DNA of 64,000 nt from Halostagnicola larsenii XH-48 (GTDB lineage Archaea; Halobacteriota; Halobacteria; Halobacteriales; Natrialbaceae): NCBI RefSeq assembly GCF_000517625.1, contig NZ_CP007055.1, positions 620,001-684,000 of the forward strand. The letters run 5' to 3'. Shown here piece after piece: positions 33,400-42,627 of this stretch (within the stretch, counting starts at the first letter, position 1; every line of letters begins with the position of its first letter). The position numbers were made by a program, and so were the translations under genes. The notes under the pieces are model-generated. The model was not told where the DNA came from, did not search any database, and worked only from the letters and a program-made list of their open reading frames with translations.

Positions 33400-33963
33400 A
33401 TGTGGCCCTGGGGACACCTCGGCGTCGCGTACCTGCTGTACAGCCTCTACACGCACCGCCGGTTCGACCGTCCGCCGCGTGCAGTGCCCGCGCTCGCGCT
33501 CGTGATCGGGTCGCAGTTTCCCGACCTCATAGATAAGCCGCTGGCCTGGAACTTCGACGTGCTTCCGGGCGGGCGAACGCTGAGCCACTCCCTGGTGTTC
33601 GCGATCGGGTTGACCGTCGTCGTCTACGCGCTCGCGAACCGATTCGGCGGCCTCGAAACGGCGATCGCGTTCGTCATCGGGCACGTCGTACACCTCTGTA
33701 CCGATGTCCCACCCGCAGTCTTCGGTGGGGACGTCTCAGGACTGGCCTATCTCCTCTGGCCGTTCGTCGAACAGCCCCCGGAGGAACCGGTCGCCGGCCT
33801 CCTCGATGCGATCCTCACCTATTACGCCGTCGGGCCGTACGAACTCGCCCAATTCGTGCTCTTTGCGTTCGCGGCTGTCGTCTGGTATTACGACAACAAA
33901 CCCGGTCTCGCGTACGTACGCTCGGTCCTCTCTCGGCTTCAGGTGGAAGACCCCTACGCCTGA
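33400..33963 (+). CDS. Membrane-bound metal-dependent hydrolase (YdjM-like)
   Basis: This 187-residue integral membrane protein has the conserved histidine and aspartate pattern of the YdjM family: GHLGVAYLLYS at the start, GSQFPDLIDKPLAW, RTLSHSLVF and GHVVHLCTDVPP. About five helices are predicted. The substrate is unknown. The ATG at 33400 follows GAGAGACC. Confidence 0.85.
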   Translation: MWPWGHLGVAYLLYSLYTHRRFDRPPRAVPALALVIGSQFPDLIDKPLAWNFDVLPGGRTLSHSLVFAIGLTVVVYALANRFGGLETAIAFVIGHVVHLCTDVPPAVFGGDVSGLAYLLWPFVEQPPEEPVAGLLDAILTYYAVGPYELAQFVLFAFAAVVWYYDNKPGLAYVRSVLSRLQVEDPYA

Positions 33964-34041
33964 CGATCGACAGCACGCCTTCGGGCCGACTGTGTCGTCG
34001 AAACCGCTGGTGCTATGCCCACGGTGGCCCACGGCTTGGGT

Positions 34042-34638
34042 ATGCGCCAGTTCGTCCTCCTCGGGCACGACGTTCCGACCGAACCCGATTTCTCGCTCGA
34101 CGACCTCGCCGGCGGGGCTGGGAGACTCGACGCGCTCTGTCGCTCGATCACCGCCTCGTTCGTAACCTCACACGGCATCCGCGAAGACGTCCGGGTCCAC
34201 CTCGTGATTCAGGACCGACTCACGATCACCTTCGACGGGGGCGAACTGCGAAACTTACACCCCGACGAGCGATCGACCGCCGCGCTGGTTCGAACGGCAC
34301 TCGAGCACCGCGGGGAGGCCATCGGCGCGCTCCCAGCAGAACCGAGCCCCGGCGTCGAACTCTACCGACGCGGGTTCGAAGCCACGCTCGAGGCTGCCTC
34401 GAGCGACGGCACGGTCGTCCAACTGCACGAGGACGGTGAGGCCGTCGTCGACGCGTCGGTGCCGACCGACCCCGTGTTCGTCCTCTCGGATCACCACGAT
34501 TTCACGGCGGACGAACAGCAACTCCTTGCTGAGTACGCGGATAGACGACTCCGACTCGGTCCGGAGCGACTCCATGCGGATCAAGCGATCACCGTCGCCC
34601 ATCACTTCCTCGATACCGAGGGTTACGCGCAGTTTTGA
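34042..34638 (+). CDS. trmY: tRNA pseudouridine-54 N1-methyltransferase TrmY
   Basis: This 198-residue SPOUT methyltransferase converts pseudouridine-54 to 1-methylpseudouridine in archaeal tRNA. The start MRQFVLLGHDVPTEPDFSLDDLAGGAGRLD is diagnostic, and the C-terminal trefoil knot follows (VFVLSDHHDFTADEQQLL, RRLRLGPERLHADQAI). The ATG at 34042 is chosen over 34015 because family members begin with MRQFVLLGH. Confidence 0.94.
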   Translation: MRQFVLLGHDVPTEPDFSLDDLAGGAGRLDALCRSITASFVTSHGIREDVRVHLVIQDRLTITFDGGELRNLHPDERSTAALVRTALEHRGEAIGALPAEPSPGVELYRRGFEATLEAASSDGTVVQLHEDGEAVVDASVPTDPVFVLSDHHDFTADEQQLLAEYADRRLRLGPERLHADQAITVAHHFLDTEGYAQF

Positions 34639-34704
34639 AACGAGCGAGACGAGCAAAGCGCAAGCAACTAAACCCGGCCGCGTCTTTCTCCCATCGAACG
34701 TCGA

Positions 34705-35205
34705 ATGTCCGACCAGCAGCGTCTCGTCGTCGTCTGCGGACTGCCCGGGACGGGAAAAACGACAGTTGCCCGCGAACTCGCCGAGCGGACCGGCGGCACC
34801 CTGATTCGAACCGATGTCGTCCGAAAGGACCTGTTTCCGGACCCGGAGTATACGGACGAGGAGGTCCAGGTCACGTACGACGAACTGTTCGACCGCGCTC
34901 GAGCGGCCGTCGAACGCGATGCCGTCGCCGTTCTCGATGGAACCTTCCGACGGGAATCGCTTCGCGACCGGGCTCGGCGCGTCGCTCGAGACTCGAACGC
35001 GCAGTTCGATCTCGTCCGCGTTACGTGCAGTGAGGACGTGGTCCGCGAACGGATCGAGGAACGCGAAAACGACGAGAGCGACGCCGACTTCTCGGTGCAC
35101 AAACTTCTCCGGTCGGAGTTCGAGTCACCGACACTCTCACATCAAACAATCGATAACTCCGGCTCGGTAGCCGAAACCAGACGACAGATCGCACAGCTGT
35201 GGTAA
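34705..35205 (+). CDS. P-loop kinase (AAA/zeta-toxin-like, COG0645 type)
   Basis: This 166-residue P-loop protein has Walker A GLPGTGKTT at residues 12-20 and a DGTFRRESLRDRARRVA block with the Arg-rich region of small-molecule kinases. It ends with a phosphate-lid segment. It could phosphorylate a small metabolite or RNA end; the exact substrate is not evident. It is followed by tRNA-Pro. Confidence 0.78.
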   Translation: MSDQQRLVVVCGLPGTGKTTVARELAERTGGTLIRTDVVRKDLFPDPEYTDEEVQVTYDELFDRARAAVERDAVAVLDGTFRRESLRDRARRVARDSNAQFDLVRVTCSEDVVRERIEERENDESDADFSVHKLLRSEFESPTLSHQTIDNSGSVAETRRQIAQLW

Positions 35206-35288
35206 GTCGCTATCCCTCCGGCCATTCAGTCGAGAGCCGTTCGGGCATTCAGAAAGGTTAAACGCGTGGACGAACTTCCACCGAATGC

Positions 35289-35361
35289 GGGCCGGTGGGG
35301 TAGCTTGGTATCCTTCGGCCTTCGGGTGGCCGTAACCGCGATTCGAATTCGCGCCGGCCCA
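35289..35361 (+). tRNA. tRNA-Pro (CGG)
   Basis: The segment folds as a cloverleaf with acceptor GGGCCGG/CCGGCCC, anticodon stem CGGCC/GGCCG around the loop TTCGGGT, T stem CGCGA/TCGCG and discriminator A. The anticodon CGG is at 35323-35325. The 3' CCA is not encoded and no intron is present. AGGTTAAAC at 35252-35260 is a plausible promoter. Confidence 0.95.
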
Positions 35362-35570
35362 CTTTTGCCCCCGAACAAACTCGTGAGCGGGAAGCATGGC
35401 CGTAACCTCGTTCTCGCGAGCGAAGCGAACGAGAGCCAGTGGCGAGTCAGAAATGGCGGCGGGTCAGAGCCAGCAAACCGTCCGGTCGTCGGGACGAATC
35501 GTCTTCGCACGGCGGTCGCTTCGAAGGCGAGCGCAACCGTTACCGGCGTTGGCCGCCTCCCTCGAAACGA

Positions 35571-36302
35571 ATGACTGACGGGACTGGGAAAGATGTCGCT
35601 ACGACCGAGGAGATCACGAAGCGACGCGATGAAGTGGTCGCTCGAGTCCGCTCGCACGCGGGGCAGATCGCTCGCGAACTCGCGCTGTTGCAGGGCGGCG
35701 ACTACGGCCAGGAGGCCATCGAGACGGCGAACGCGACGTGGACGGTCAAATACGAGGCGGGCGATATTCAGTATCTCCGATTCGATCCAAATTCGGGCGA
35801 GGAAACGTACGTTATCTCGACGAAACAACCACCCGAGCCCGACGCGCTCGAGCGGGCGATGGACGATTACGGGGCGTTCATCGACGCCTACAACGAGTAC
35901 GTCGCGTCGTTCGACGACGTGCTCGTGGGGGTTCCCGACGAGTTTCCGGCGATCGAGTCGGCAGCCGACCTCGTCGCGGAACGGGATCGGATCGTCCGGC
36001 AGATCCACGACGTTGCGACCGAGATGGCCGGTCAACTGCAGCGCTACGACGGCGAGTACGGCACCTATTCGACGACGATATCGGGAACTCGCTGGGAACT
36101 CAAGTGGGACGGGAGCGAGGTATCCTACCTCCGGGTCGGCGGCTCCGATGGCACGTATCTGCTCTCGCAGTACGGGCCGCCTTCGGCGTCCGAACTCCGC
36201 CGGCTCGCTCCGGACGTTGAACCATTTGTCGAGTCGTTCAACGCCGAAATCGCCGACCTCGAGGCGGATCTCGATCGTGTTTCGCTTCGGAAAGACGAGT
36301 AG
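35571..36302 (+). CDS. Internally duplicated haloarchaeal protein, unknown function
   Basis: This 243-residue protein contains two similar halves. The first has RDEVVARVRSHAGQIAREL then TWTVKYEAGDIQYLRF; the second has RDRIVRQIHDVATEMAGQL then RWELKWDGSEVSYLRV. Each half is a helix followed by a beta hairpin with a W...K...YLR pattern and a second helix. No catalytic residues stand out. It is a two-domain repeat of a small alpha/beta fold that I cannot name. The ATG at 35571 is chosen because the frame upstream is basic. Confidence 0.7.
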   Translation: MTDGTGKDVATTEEITKRRDEVVARVRSHAGQIARELALLQGGDYGQEAIETANATWTVKYEAGDIQYLRFDPNSGEETYVISTKQPPEPDALERAMDDYGAFIDAYNEYVASFDDVLVGVPDEFPAIESAADLVAERDRIVRQIHDVATEMAGQLQRYDGEYGTYSTTISGTRWELKWDGSEVSYLRVGGSDGTYLLSQYGPPSASELRRLAPDVEPFVESFNAEIADLEADLDRVSLRKDE

Positions 36303-36513
36303 CGAGGAGCGCTTGGCTTTGGCTTTCTCTCACTCGATGTAGATACGTTCGCTGTTCCGAATAGGTGGTGATTTCTCGGTTTTATGGGCCACTTACGGTG
36401 AGTTCGGTGTTGTCAGTCTCGGCCTACGCGAGATTCACAGCGGAAAGGGGAGGACAATTCGGACAACTGACTGGCTCCCTTTTGGGGCGCTCGCGCCCAG
36501 TATCCAGTGCTTC

Positions 36514-37770
36514 ATGACGACAACACGACGCGCAACGATGGCGGCTATCGGCGCACTGGGAGCGGGAGCAGCACTGACCGGTTCGGCACTGGCGGTCGGC
36601 GAACACGAGGACGACGAGCGGGCACAGGAGGAGACCGACGACGAAGTTCCGGACGCGGTCGCGGCGGTCCGGATCGCCCACTTCTCGCCGGATGCGCCGG
36701 CGATAGACGTCTACGTCGACGGCGAACAAGTTCTCCAGTCGATCGCCTACGACGAGGTGTCGCCGTATCTCGAGGTCGAGCCCGGAACGGCGGACCTGAC
36801 GATAACCGCAGCTGGCGACTCGGAGGCGGTCGTCTTCGAGGACAGCGTCTACTTCGGGCGCGCGTTCTATACGGTCGCGGCGATCGGCGAACTCGAGGGC
36901 GAGACGTTCAACCCCCTGATTCTGACCGACGCCGGTTCGTCGCTCGTTCGGCTCGTACACGCGTCGCCGGACGCACCGGCGGTCGACGTCGTCGGGAACG
37001 ACGGCGCGATGGACCTCTTCGAGAACGTTTCGTTCGGCAGTGCGACGAACTACGTCGCGCTTCCCGCCGGCAGTTACGCACTCGACGTGCTCCCCGCGGC
37101 GGACGGAAACGGCGAACCGGACGCCGGGGGAGAGGCCCCGGAGTACGACTCCCTCGAGGAGGCTGACACGGGCGACGATGGGGCTGATGTGGGTGGTAAC
37201 GAATCCGAAACGTACGAAAACGAGACGGCGACTGCTGATAACGAAACGGCAACTGCTGGCAACGAGACGGCATCTGTTGGCAACGAAACGACATCTGCTG
37301 ACAACGAAACGGAAACGGGTACCGACGGGACCGGCGTCGATGATGAACCGGAAACGGGAGACGGCGAGACGGCCACGGAGGACGACGGCGAAAACGGAGC
37401 GGACGACTCCGGACAGGCCGACGAGGCGGTCGCCAGTTTCGAAGTCACGCTCGAGCAAGGCGGTGCCTACACCGTGGCCGCGATCGGCTATCTCGAGGGG
37501 ACTGAGGGCGACGCAGCCTTCGACGTGACCGTGACCGAGGACGGACCGATGGCGGTGCTCTCAGAGGCCGAAGACGGCGGGTATTCGGACGACACTGAGC
37601 CGTCCGACGAAGCCGGTGCGGACGAGCAGACAGCACCGACGGACGACGAGATGGACGATAACGAGTCGACGGACGACGGGATGGCCGATAACGAGACGGC
37701 GACTGCCGACAACGAGACGGCAACAGCAGATAACGAAACGGCAACCGCTGACAACGAATCAGACTACTAA
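36514..37770 (+). CDS. DUF4397 surface protein with sequon-rich insertions
   Basis: This 418-residue secreted protein has an N-terminal signal (TTTRRATMAAIGALGAGAALTGSALA, a Tat-like leader) and two DUF4397 repeats (VRIAHFSPDAPAIDVYVDG and VRLVHASPDAPAVDVVG). The second repeat is interrupted by a low-complexity insert of about 100 residues before resuming at GGAYTVAAIGYLEG. The insert and C-terminus carry 11 Asn-Glu-Ser/Thr sequons in NETATAD-type repeats, predicted N-glycosylation sites. It is probably a cell-surface protein of unknown ligand. A small GC hairpin (36485-36498) lies before the ATG. Confidence 0.85.
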   Translation: MTTTRRATMAAIGALGAGAALTGSALAVGEHEDDERAQEETDDEVPDAVAAVRIAHFSPDAPAIDVYVDGEQVLQSIAYDEVSPYLEVEPGTADLTITAAGDSEAVVFEDSVYFGRAFYTVAAIGELEGETFNPLILTDAGSSLVRLVHASPDAPAVDVVGNDGAMDLFENVSFGSATNYVALPAGSYALDVLPAADGNGEPDAGGEAPEYDSLEEADTGDDGADVGGNESETYENETATADNETATAGNETASVGNETTSADNETETGTDGTGVDDEPETGDGETATEDDGENGADDSGQADEAVASFEVTLEQGGAYTVAAIGYLEGTEGDAAFDVTVTEDGPMAVLSEAEDGGYSDDTEPSDEAGADEQTAPTDDEMDDNESTDDGMADNETATADNETATADNETATADNESDY

Positions 37771-38054
37771 TCCCTCTCGCGAATGAGTATCGTGGCCGCC
37801 CGATCACGTCGACGGGGAGATTCCATTCCCTGACGCCGCAATAGCCCGTTTTGCTTTCGTTGGCTCGAGCGATGTGTCTTCTCGCGAACGGCATGTTCGA
37901 GTAACCGATCCACAAACGCGAGAACGGCGATACTGCGTTCGTGCGAGAACAGAATCTACGGTCGTTCTCCGGCGTGAACCGCTCGAGTGTGCTATCTCAT
38001 CGCCGTGTCGTTCCTCGTCGAGCGAGGAGGAGAGACGTGTCGACACACTGCCGA

Positions 38055-38330
38055 TCAGGCGTCGACGTATCGTTCTATCCACTCCTGTCGTTGCTCGAGA
38101 ATGCGCCTCCCCTTGGGGGTCAACGCGTAGTAGTTCGTCCGACGATCGATCTCCCCTTTCTCGACGAGTTCGAACTCGACGAGCGTATCGAGATTCGGGT
38201 ACAGCCGACCGTGTGTCACCGGTTGGTCGATGTACCGATTGATGTCGTCCAGAATTTGCTGGCCGGACGGACGGTCCATTCCTGCGATGACGTACAACAA
38301 GTCGCGTTGGAATCCTGTAAGCTGGTCCAT
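38055..38330 (-). CDS. PadR-family transcriptional regulator
   Basis: This 91-residue winged-helix protein has the PadR pattern: LTGFQRDLLYVIAGMDRPSGQQILDDI, then the recognition-helix region VTHGRLYPNLDTLVEFELVEKG and the wing DRRTNYYALTPKGRRIL. It lacks the long C-terminal helix of bacterial PadR. A small palindrome, ACTGA-CCT-TCAGT (38347-38359), is just upstream of its start, which suggests autoregulation. Confidence 0.85.
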   Translation of the reverse strand: MDQLTGFQRDLLYVIAGMDRPSGQQILDDINRYIDQPVTHGRLYPNLDTLVEFELVEKGEIDRRTNYYALTPKGRRILEQRQEWIERYVDA

Positions 38331-38346
38331 GGATCACCCTCTGAAT

Positions 38347-38359
38347 ACTGACCTTCAGT
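38347..38359. promoter_or_regulatory. Small palindrome upstream of padR-like gene
   Basis: ACTGA and TCAGT flank a CCT spacer. The element lies 17-29 bases upstream of the PadR-family start codon, between a possible TATA box (CTATAACAAA on the - strand near 38377) and the ATG. Operator function is inferred. Confidence 0.25.
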
Positions 38360-38508
38360 CGTCTACGGCTTTGTTATAGAGCGTGTACGCCCCGTGTAGA
38401 TCGTCTCGTTCGGTTGGCGTTCCAAGGGCGCTCCGTTCGCCGACCGTTCGGAGATGTGATCGGCTCGCCGTCGCTGTCTTTTTCCAGTCGACCGGCCTAT
38501 CGGCCGAT

Positions 38509-39072
38509 ATGACAGACGACTCGCTCTCCTGGGAGACGATAGACAGCACGGTAGCCTACTCCTGTCCGGGTTTTGAGATCGTTAACGAGACCGTTCAGCT
38601 TCCCGACGGGACCGAAACCGATTTCGATTACCTCACCGAGCCGCCGAGCGTCTGCATCCTGCCGTTGACGCCCGACGGCGAGGTCGTCTGCATCGAGGAG
38701 TGGCGACAGGCCGTCTCTCGAGTCAACTACGGACTCCCCGCCGGCGGGACCGAGTCCGATGACGTCGACCTCGAAGCGGCCGCTCGTCGGGAACTCCGCG
38801 AGGAGACCGGCTACGAAGCCGACCGGCTCGAGTCGCTCGTCAGCGTCGAACCGGCGAACGGCTTCGCCGACGCGGTCATCCACTTTTTCGTCGCCCGCGG
38901 CTGTCGGCCGACCGCAGCCCAGCGACTCGATCACGACGAAAGCATCCGCGTCACGACGCCGTCTCTCGAGGAACTAACCGACGCCGTTGCTGACGGTGCG
39001 CTGCGCGACGGACGCGTCGTGCTCGCGCTCTCATACTATCGGCTCTTCGCTGAGGACCGCGACGAAGAGTAA
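38509..39072 (+). CDS. Nudix hydrolase, ADP-ribose pyrophosphatase-like
   Basis: This 187-residue Nudix protein has EEWRQAVSRVNYGLPAGGTE preceding the Nudix helix AAARRELREETGY, the layout of ADP-ribose/ADP-sugar pyrophosphatases. The region before the helix is lengthened by a few residues compared with the plain consensus. It would hydrolyse nucleoside diphosphate sugars to AMP and sugar phosphate. The ATG at 38509 gives the expected N-terminal beta domain. Confidence 0.87.
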   Translation: MTDDSLSWETIDSTVAYSCPGFEIVNETVQLPDGTETDFDYLTEPPSVCILPLTPDGEVVCIEEWRQAVSRVNYGLPAGGTESDDVDLEAAARRELREETGYEADRLESLVSVEPANGFADAVIHFFVARGCRPTAAQRLDHDESIRVTTPSLEELTDAVADGALRDGRVVLALSYYRLFAEDRDEE

Positions 39073-39201
39073 ATTTGAATCGATTCGGTCGCGTCCCATA
39101 CGCTGGCTGTGGGTCCGTTCTTCTGGGCTGGCGATTCGGACATCGGACCGACCTCCGACTGGAACGGAACGTTTACCGCGTGGCTCGCAAAGAGACGGTA
39201 G

Positions 39202-40686
39202 ATGCGCGAGTGTTTCGAACTCCAAGACACCGATGCAGGGGGGCGTCTCGGCGAACTCACCGTGCCGCGGGCCGGCGTCACCGTCGAAACGCCGGCACTG
39301 CTCCCGGTGATCAATCCGAATTTAGATACGATCTCGCCTCGCCGACTCGCAGACGAGTTCGGCGCGGAGATACTCATCACGAACTCCTATATCATCTACA
39401 ACACCGACGACGTTCGGGAGCGAGCGCTTTCGGAGGGCCTCCACGATATGTTCGACTTCCCGGGTGCGATCATGACCGACTCGGGGTCGTTCCAGCTATC
39501 GGAGTACGGCGAAATCACCGTTACGACCGAAGAGATCCTCCAGTTTCAGGCCGACATCGGCTCCGATATCGGCACGCCCGTCGATATTCCGACGCCCCCG
39601 GACGTTTCCCGTGAGCGCGCAGCCGAGGAACTCGAGACGACCAAAGATCGACTCGAGATCGCCGACGGCGTCGACGTCGGCGACATGCTGATCAACGCGC
39701 CCGTTCAGGGGTCGACCCATCCGGATCTCCGCGAGGCGGCCGCCCGCCACGCCGACTCGACCGGCCTCGACGTGTTCCCCGTAGGCGCGGTCGTCCCGTT
39801 GATGAACGACTATCGGTACGACGACATGATCGACGTCGTCGCCGCCGCCAAACGCGGTCTGGGTGCCGACGCACCGGTTCACCTCTTCGGAGCCGGTCAC
39901 CCGATGATGTTCGCACTCGCGGTCGCGATGGGCTGTGACCTGTTCGATTCTGCGGCTTACGCCCTCTACGCCCGCGACGACCGCTATCTCACCGTCCGCG
40001 GGACCCAGCACCTCGAGGATATCGAGTACTTCCCGTGTTCGTGTCCGGTCTGTTCGACTCACGAACCGGCCGACGTGCGCGCGCTTCCCGATCAGCAACG
40101 AGAGGAGACCCTCGCCGCCCACAACCTCCACGTCACCTTCGGGGAGATCCGTCGGATCAAACAGGCTATCCGAGCGGGCAATCTCCTCGAACTCGTCGAA
40201 CAGCGCGCTCGCGCCCACCCGACGATGCTCGACGGTTACCGGACGCTGTTGGACCACGCCGACCAGCTCGAGGCGAGCGATCCCGTCTCGAAGGGCGCGT
40301 TCTTTTACACGTCCCACGAGAGTGCCCGACGGCCAGAAGTGCTGCGCCACCGCCGACGACTCGAGCGCCTCTCGGTTCCTGACTCCCTGTTTCTCACCGA
40401 GGGTGACGGAGACGGGCCCGCGGAATACGACGATTCCTGGCGCGTCAAACCGCCCTTCGGCCCGTTCCCGCGGGCGCTTTCGAAGAGCTATCCGCTCACC
40501 GCGGAGGTGCCAACACGCGTCGACCGCGGCGCGCTCGAGGCTGCTGCGGCGGGTATCACTCGACTGGTCGAATCCAACCCGGACAGCGAGTTCGGAGTGG
40601 GACATCTGGACTGGCCGGCAGGGGCGCTCGAGGCGCTTCCCGACTCCGTCGAGACGATCGATCTGACGGAGTCTCATCGCTCTTGA
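39202..40686 (+). CDS. tgtA: Archaeosine tRNA-guanine transglycosylase TgtA
   Basis: This 494-residue enzyme exchanges guanine-15 of archaeal tRNA for preQ0, the first step of archaeosine synthesis. The TIM-barrel nucleophile region is IMTDSGSFQ with Asp93. The structural zinc site is CSCPVC at Cys279, Cys281 and Cys284 with a following His. The C-terminal part beyond the barrel ([24 protein letters not shown] onward) belongs to the archaeal extension. The small TRAM protein follows 97 bases later. Confidence 0.95.
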   Translation: MRECFELQDTDAGGRLGELTVPRAGVTVETPALLPVINPNLDTISPRRLADEFGAEILITNSYIIYNTDDVRERALSEGLHDMFDFPGAIMTDSGSFQLSEYGEITVTTEEILQFQADIGSDIGTPVDIPTPPDVSRERAAEELETTKDRLEIADGVDVGDMLINAPVQGSTHPDLREAAARHADSTGLDVFPVGAVVPLMNDYRYDDMIDVVAAAKRGLGADAPVHLFGAGHPMMFALAVAMGCDLFDSAAYALYARDDRYLTVRGTQHLEDIEYFPCSCPVCSTHEPADVRALPDQQREETLAAHNLHVTFGEIRRIKQAIRAGNLLELVEQRARAHPTMLDGYRTLLDHADQLEASDPVSKGAFFYTSHESARRPEVLRHRRRLERLSVPDSLFLTEGDGDGPAEYDDSWRVKPPFGPFPRALSKSYPLTAEVPTRVDRGALEAAAAGITRLVESNPDSEFGVGHLDWPAGALEALPDSVETIDLTESHRS

Positions 40687-40783
40687 GCGACTCTCATCGC
40701 CGCTGGCTGTGTTGCCACCAGTGGAACGATGGGGCCACCGCGGATCAGAACAGCAAAGAGGGGCTGGAAAGCTTTGTTTTGGT

Positions 40784-41140
40784 ATGATCGTCGTAGCGGC
40801 GCTTGCGATCGGCGTCCTCACCGTTCTCGTCGTCGGATCGTGGCTGGTCAAGCGGTTTCGCGGCCCCTCGAGCGATCGACGGGAATCACTCGAGAGCCAT
40901 CGCGAGGCCCAAGAGCGAGAGCCACCGGTCGCTATCGGCGACGAACGGACGGTGGGAGTCGAGGAATTCACCGAGCACCATTCGGGGGAGCGCCAGGCGG
41001 TAACCAAAGTCGAGGGGTTCGTCGTCTTCGTCGAAGACGTTCCATCGGATATCGACGTTGCAGACGTGATCGAGATCAAAATCCTCTCGTTCAATCGCGG
41101 TCACACCTCGGCGACGGGAACGTATCTAGGTCGGGCATAG
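40784..41140 (+). CDS. Membrane-anchored TRAM-domain protein
   Basis: This 118-residue protein has one N-terminal transmembrane helix (about residues 1-24, MIVVAALAIGVLTVLVVGSW) followed by a charged linker. A TRAM-like beta-barrel makes up the C-terminal 65 residues (VTKVEGFVVFVEDV, ADVIEIKILSFNRGHTSATGTYLG). TRAM domains bind RNA, often in tRNA-modifying enzymes, so a membrane-bound member after tgtA is notable. The ATG at 40784 follows GGT with no clear Shine-Dalgarno. Confidence 0.8.
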   Translation: MIVVAALAIGVLTVLVVGSWLVKRFRGPSSDRRESLESHREAQEREPPVAIGDERTVGVEEFTEHHSGERQAVTKVEGFVVFVEDVPSDIDVADVIEIKILSFNRGHTSATGTYLGRA

Positions 41141-41318
41141 TCGATTTCTCGAGGAGTATCGGCGACGATATACGGTATTCTCGGTAGTAATTTTGGGCGT
41201 CGGTCGAACTCGTCACTCTGAGACGAGACTTAGATAGCGTCACAGCAACTGCTCTCACGAACTGGCGCGAAAAAGACAGATCGAACGGCGAAAATCGAAA
41301 CGCGGGAAGGCGACGTTC

Positions 41319-42200
41319 TTAGAGTAGACCGGTTTTCTGGAGTTTCATCAGGTCCTCGGTGTCGAGGGTCTCTCCTTCCTTGAACTTCTGGTAGATCTCC
41401 TCGGCTTCCTCCTTGGCCTCCTCCTTTTTCTTGTCCCGCTGGGACTTGCGTTCTTTCTCTTCTTTCTTGTCGAGTTCACGCAGGCGCTTCTGGACGCGGA
41501 CGAAGTCCTCGTGGTGCTGGTCGGCCGCTTCCTGCGCCTCGACGAAGGACTCGTGCATCTCGTCGGCCTCGTCGCGGATGTCGTCGGCTTCACGATAGGC
41601 CTCGATCATCTCGTTGTGATGTTCCTGGGCCTTGTCCGCGAGTTCGGTGACCTTCTGGTGGTGCTGGGAGGCCTCCGATCGGACCTCTTCGGCTTCCTCG
41701 ACGAGTTCCTCGAGGTCGTCGTTTTGCTCGAGTTTGCCCTTGCGCTCTGCGTACTCCTCGCGTTTTCCCTCGATCTTCTCGATGAGCTCCTGTTCTTCCT
41801 CACTCGAGAGCACTTCGGTCTGCTGTTTGAACTCGAGTTGTTCGATCTCCTCTTCGAGTTCCTCGAGATCTTTTCCCTCGTCGAGTTCCATGTCCGATTT
41901 GAGCTTCTCGACGCGGTCGAAGAGCTTGTTCGCTTCCGCGTTGAGCTCGTTACGGCTCTCTTTGTGCTCTTGAACCTGCTCGTTGAGCTCGTCGCGTTTT
42001 TCGCGGTGTTCCTGTGCCTCGTCGACCTTCTCGCGCGTCTTTGCGTTAAGATCGTCGCGGCTGGATGCCCGCTCGGAGGCCATCTGGTTGAGATCGTTTC
42101 GTCGATCTCGGAGCTGGCCGGCCATCTTGATGAGCTGGCCTTTCGATTTGTTTTCGAGGTCGTCTTCTGTGAGTTCGATGTTTTTGGATTCGTCTACCAT
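41319..42200 (-). CDS. Long coiled-coil protein (COG1340 type)
   Basis: This 293-residue protein is almost entirely heptad-repeat helix, rich in Glu, Lys and Gln, with QHHQKVTELADKAQEHHNEMIEAYREAD and DQHHEDFVRVQKRLRELDKKEEKE as examples. It matches the archaeal COG1340 coiled-coil proteins, whose function is unknown. There is no membrane segment. It is separated from the CetZ gene by one small zinc-motif gene and a gap. Confidence 0.88.
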   Translation of the reverse strand: MVDESKNIELTEDDLENKSKGQLIKMAGQLRDRRNDLNQMASERASSRDDLNAKTREKVDEAQEHREKRDELNEQVQEHKESRNELNAEANKLFDRVEKLKSDMELDEGKDLEELEEEIEQLEFKQQTEVLSSEEEQELIEKIEGKREEYAERKGKLEQNDDLEELVEEAEEVRSEASQHHQKVTELADKAQEHHNEMIEAYREADDIRDEADEMHESFVEAQEAADQHHEDFVRVQKRLRELDKKEEKERKSQRDKKKEEAKEEAEEIYQKFKEGETLDTEDLMKLQKTGLL

Positions 42201-42627
42201 GTGTTAGTAAACCCTCTGTGCCATTCCCGCATCGGCGACAGCGTCCGCTCAGGACCTGCGAAATCTCGGTGAATAAGATTTCCTGTCATCGTTCGTCGAG
42301 CGATACGCGCCCCGATGGCGTTCTGGTATGCGTAACTACTGCCGCATGTAATTTAAATGTACCGGTCCAATACCCCCTGAAAACCGTTAGCAGGAAGCTC
42401 ATATCGTGTGTTGTGGATTAGCATGGACAGGTCGGTTGTATATAAACGAACACACCGCTCGAGCGGTCAATTCCTCCCGAATTTTGCTTTGCGATCGGCC
42501 GTTCGATTCACGGCAGATCTGGTGTGACAAATATCGATCTCAGCGCGGTTTGTCGATCTCCGTTTCACTTTCACTTTCACTCTCCTGTTGGCGGAGCTTG
42601 ACATGGGTTCCGGAACGAGTCGTATCC
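42201..42627. other. Gene-poor gap of 427 bases before the small zinc protein
   Basis: I see no convincing gene in this stretch. It holds a TATA-like GTATATAAACG at 42437-42447, a locally AT-rich patch near 42345-42360 (TAATTTAAATG), and a TTTCAC unit repeated three times in tandem at about 42562-42580. The TATA box faces the + strand, but only a 34-codon ORF follows it directly. Confidence 0.55.

Noticed and set aside
34705-35205. Zeta toxin
   Set aside because: The P-loop kinase has zeta-like features but lacks an adjacent epsilon antitoxin, and it sits in an ordinary housekeeping neighbourhood.
36485-36498. GC hairpin upstream of the DUF4397 start as a riboswitch
   Set aside because: It is only a five-pair stem with a tetraloop, with no additional conserved structure. 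It may affect translation but does not support a riboswitch call.
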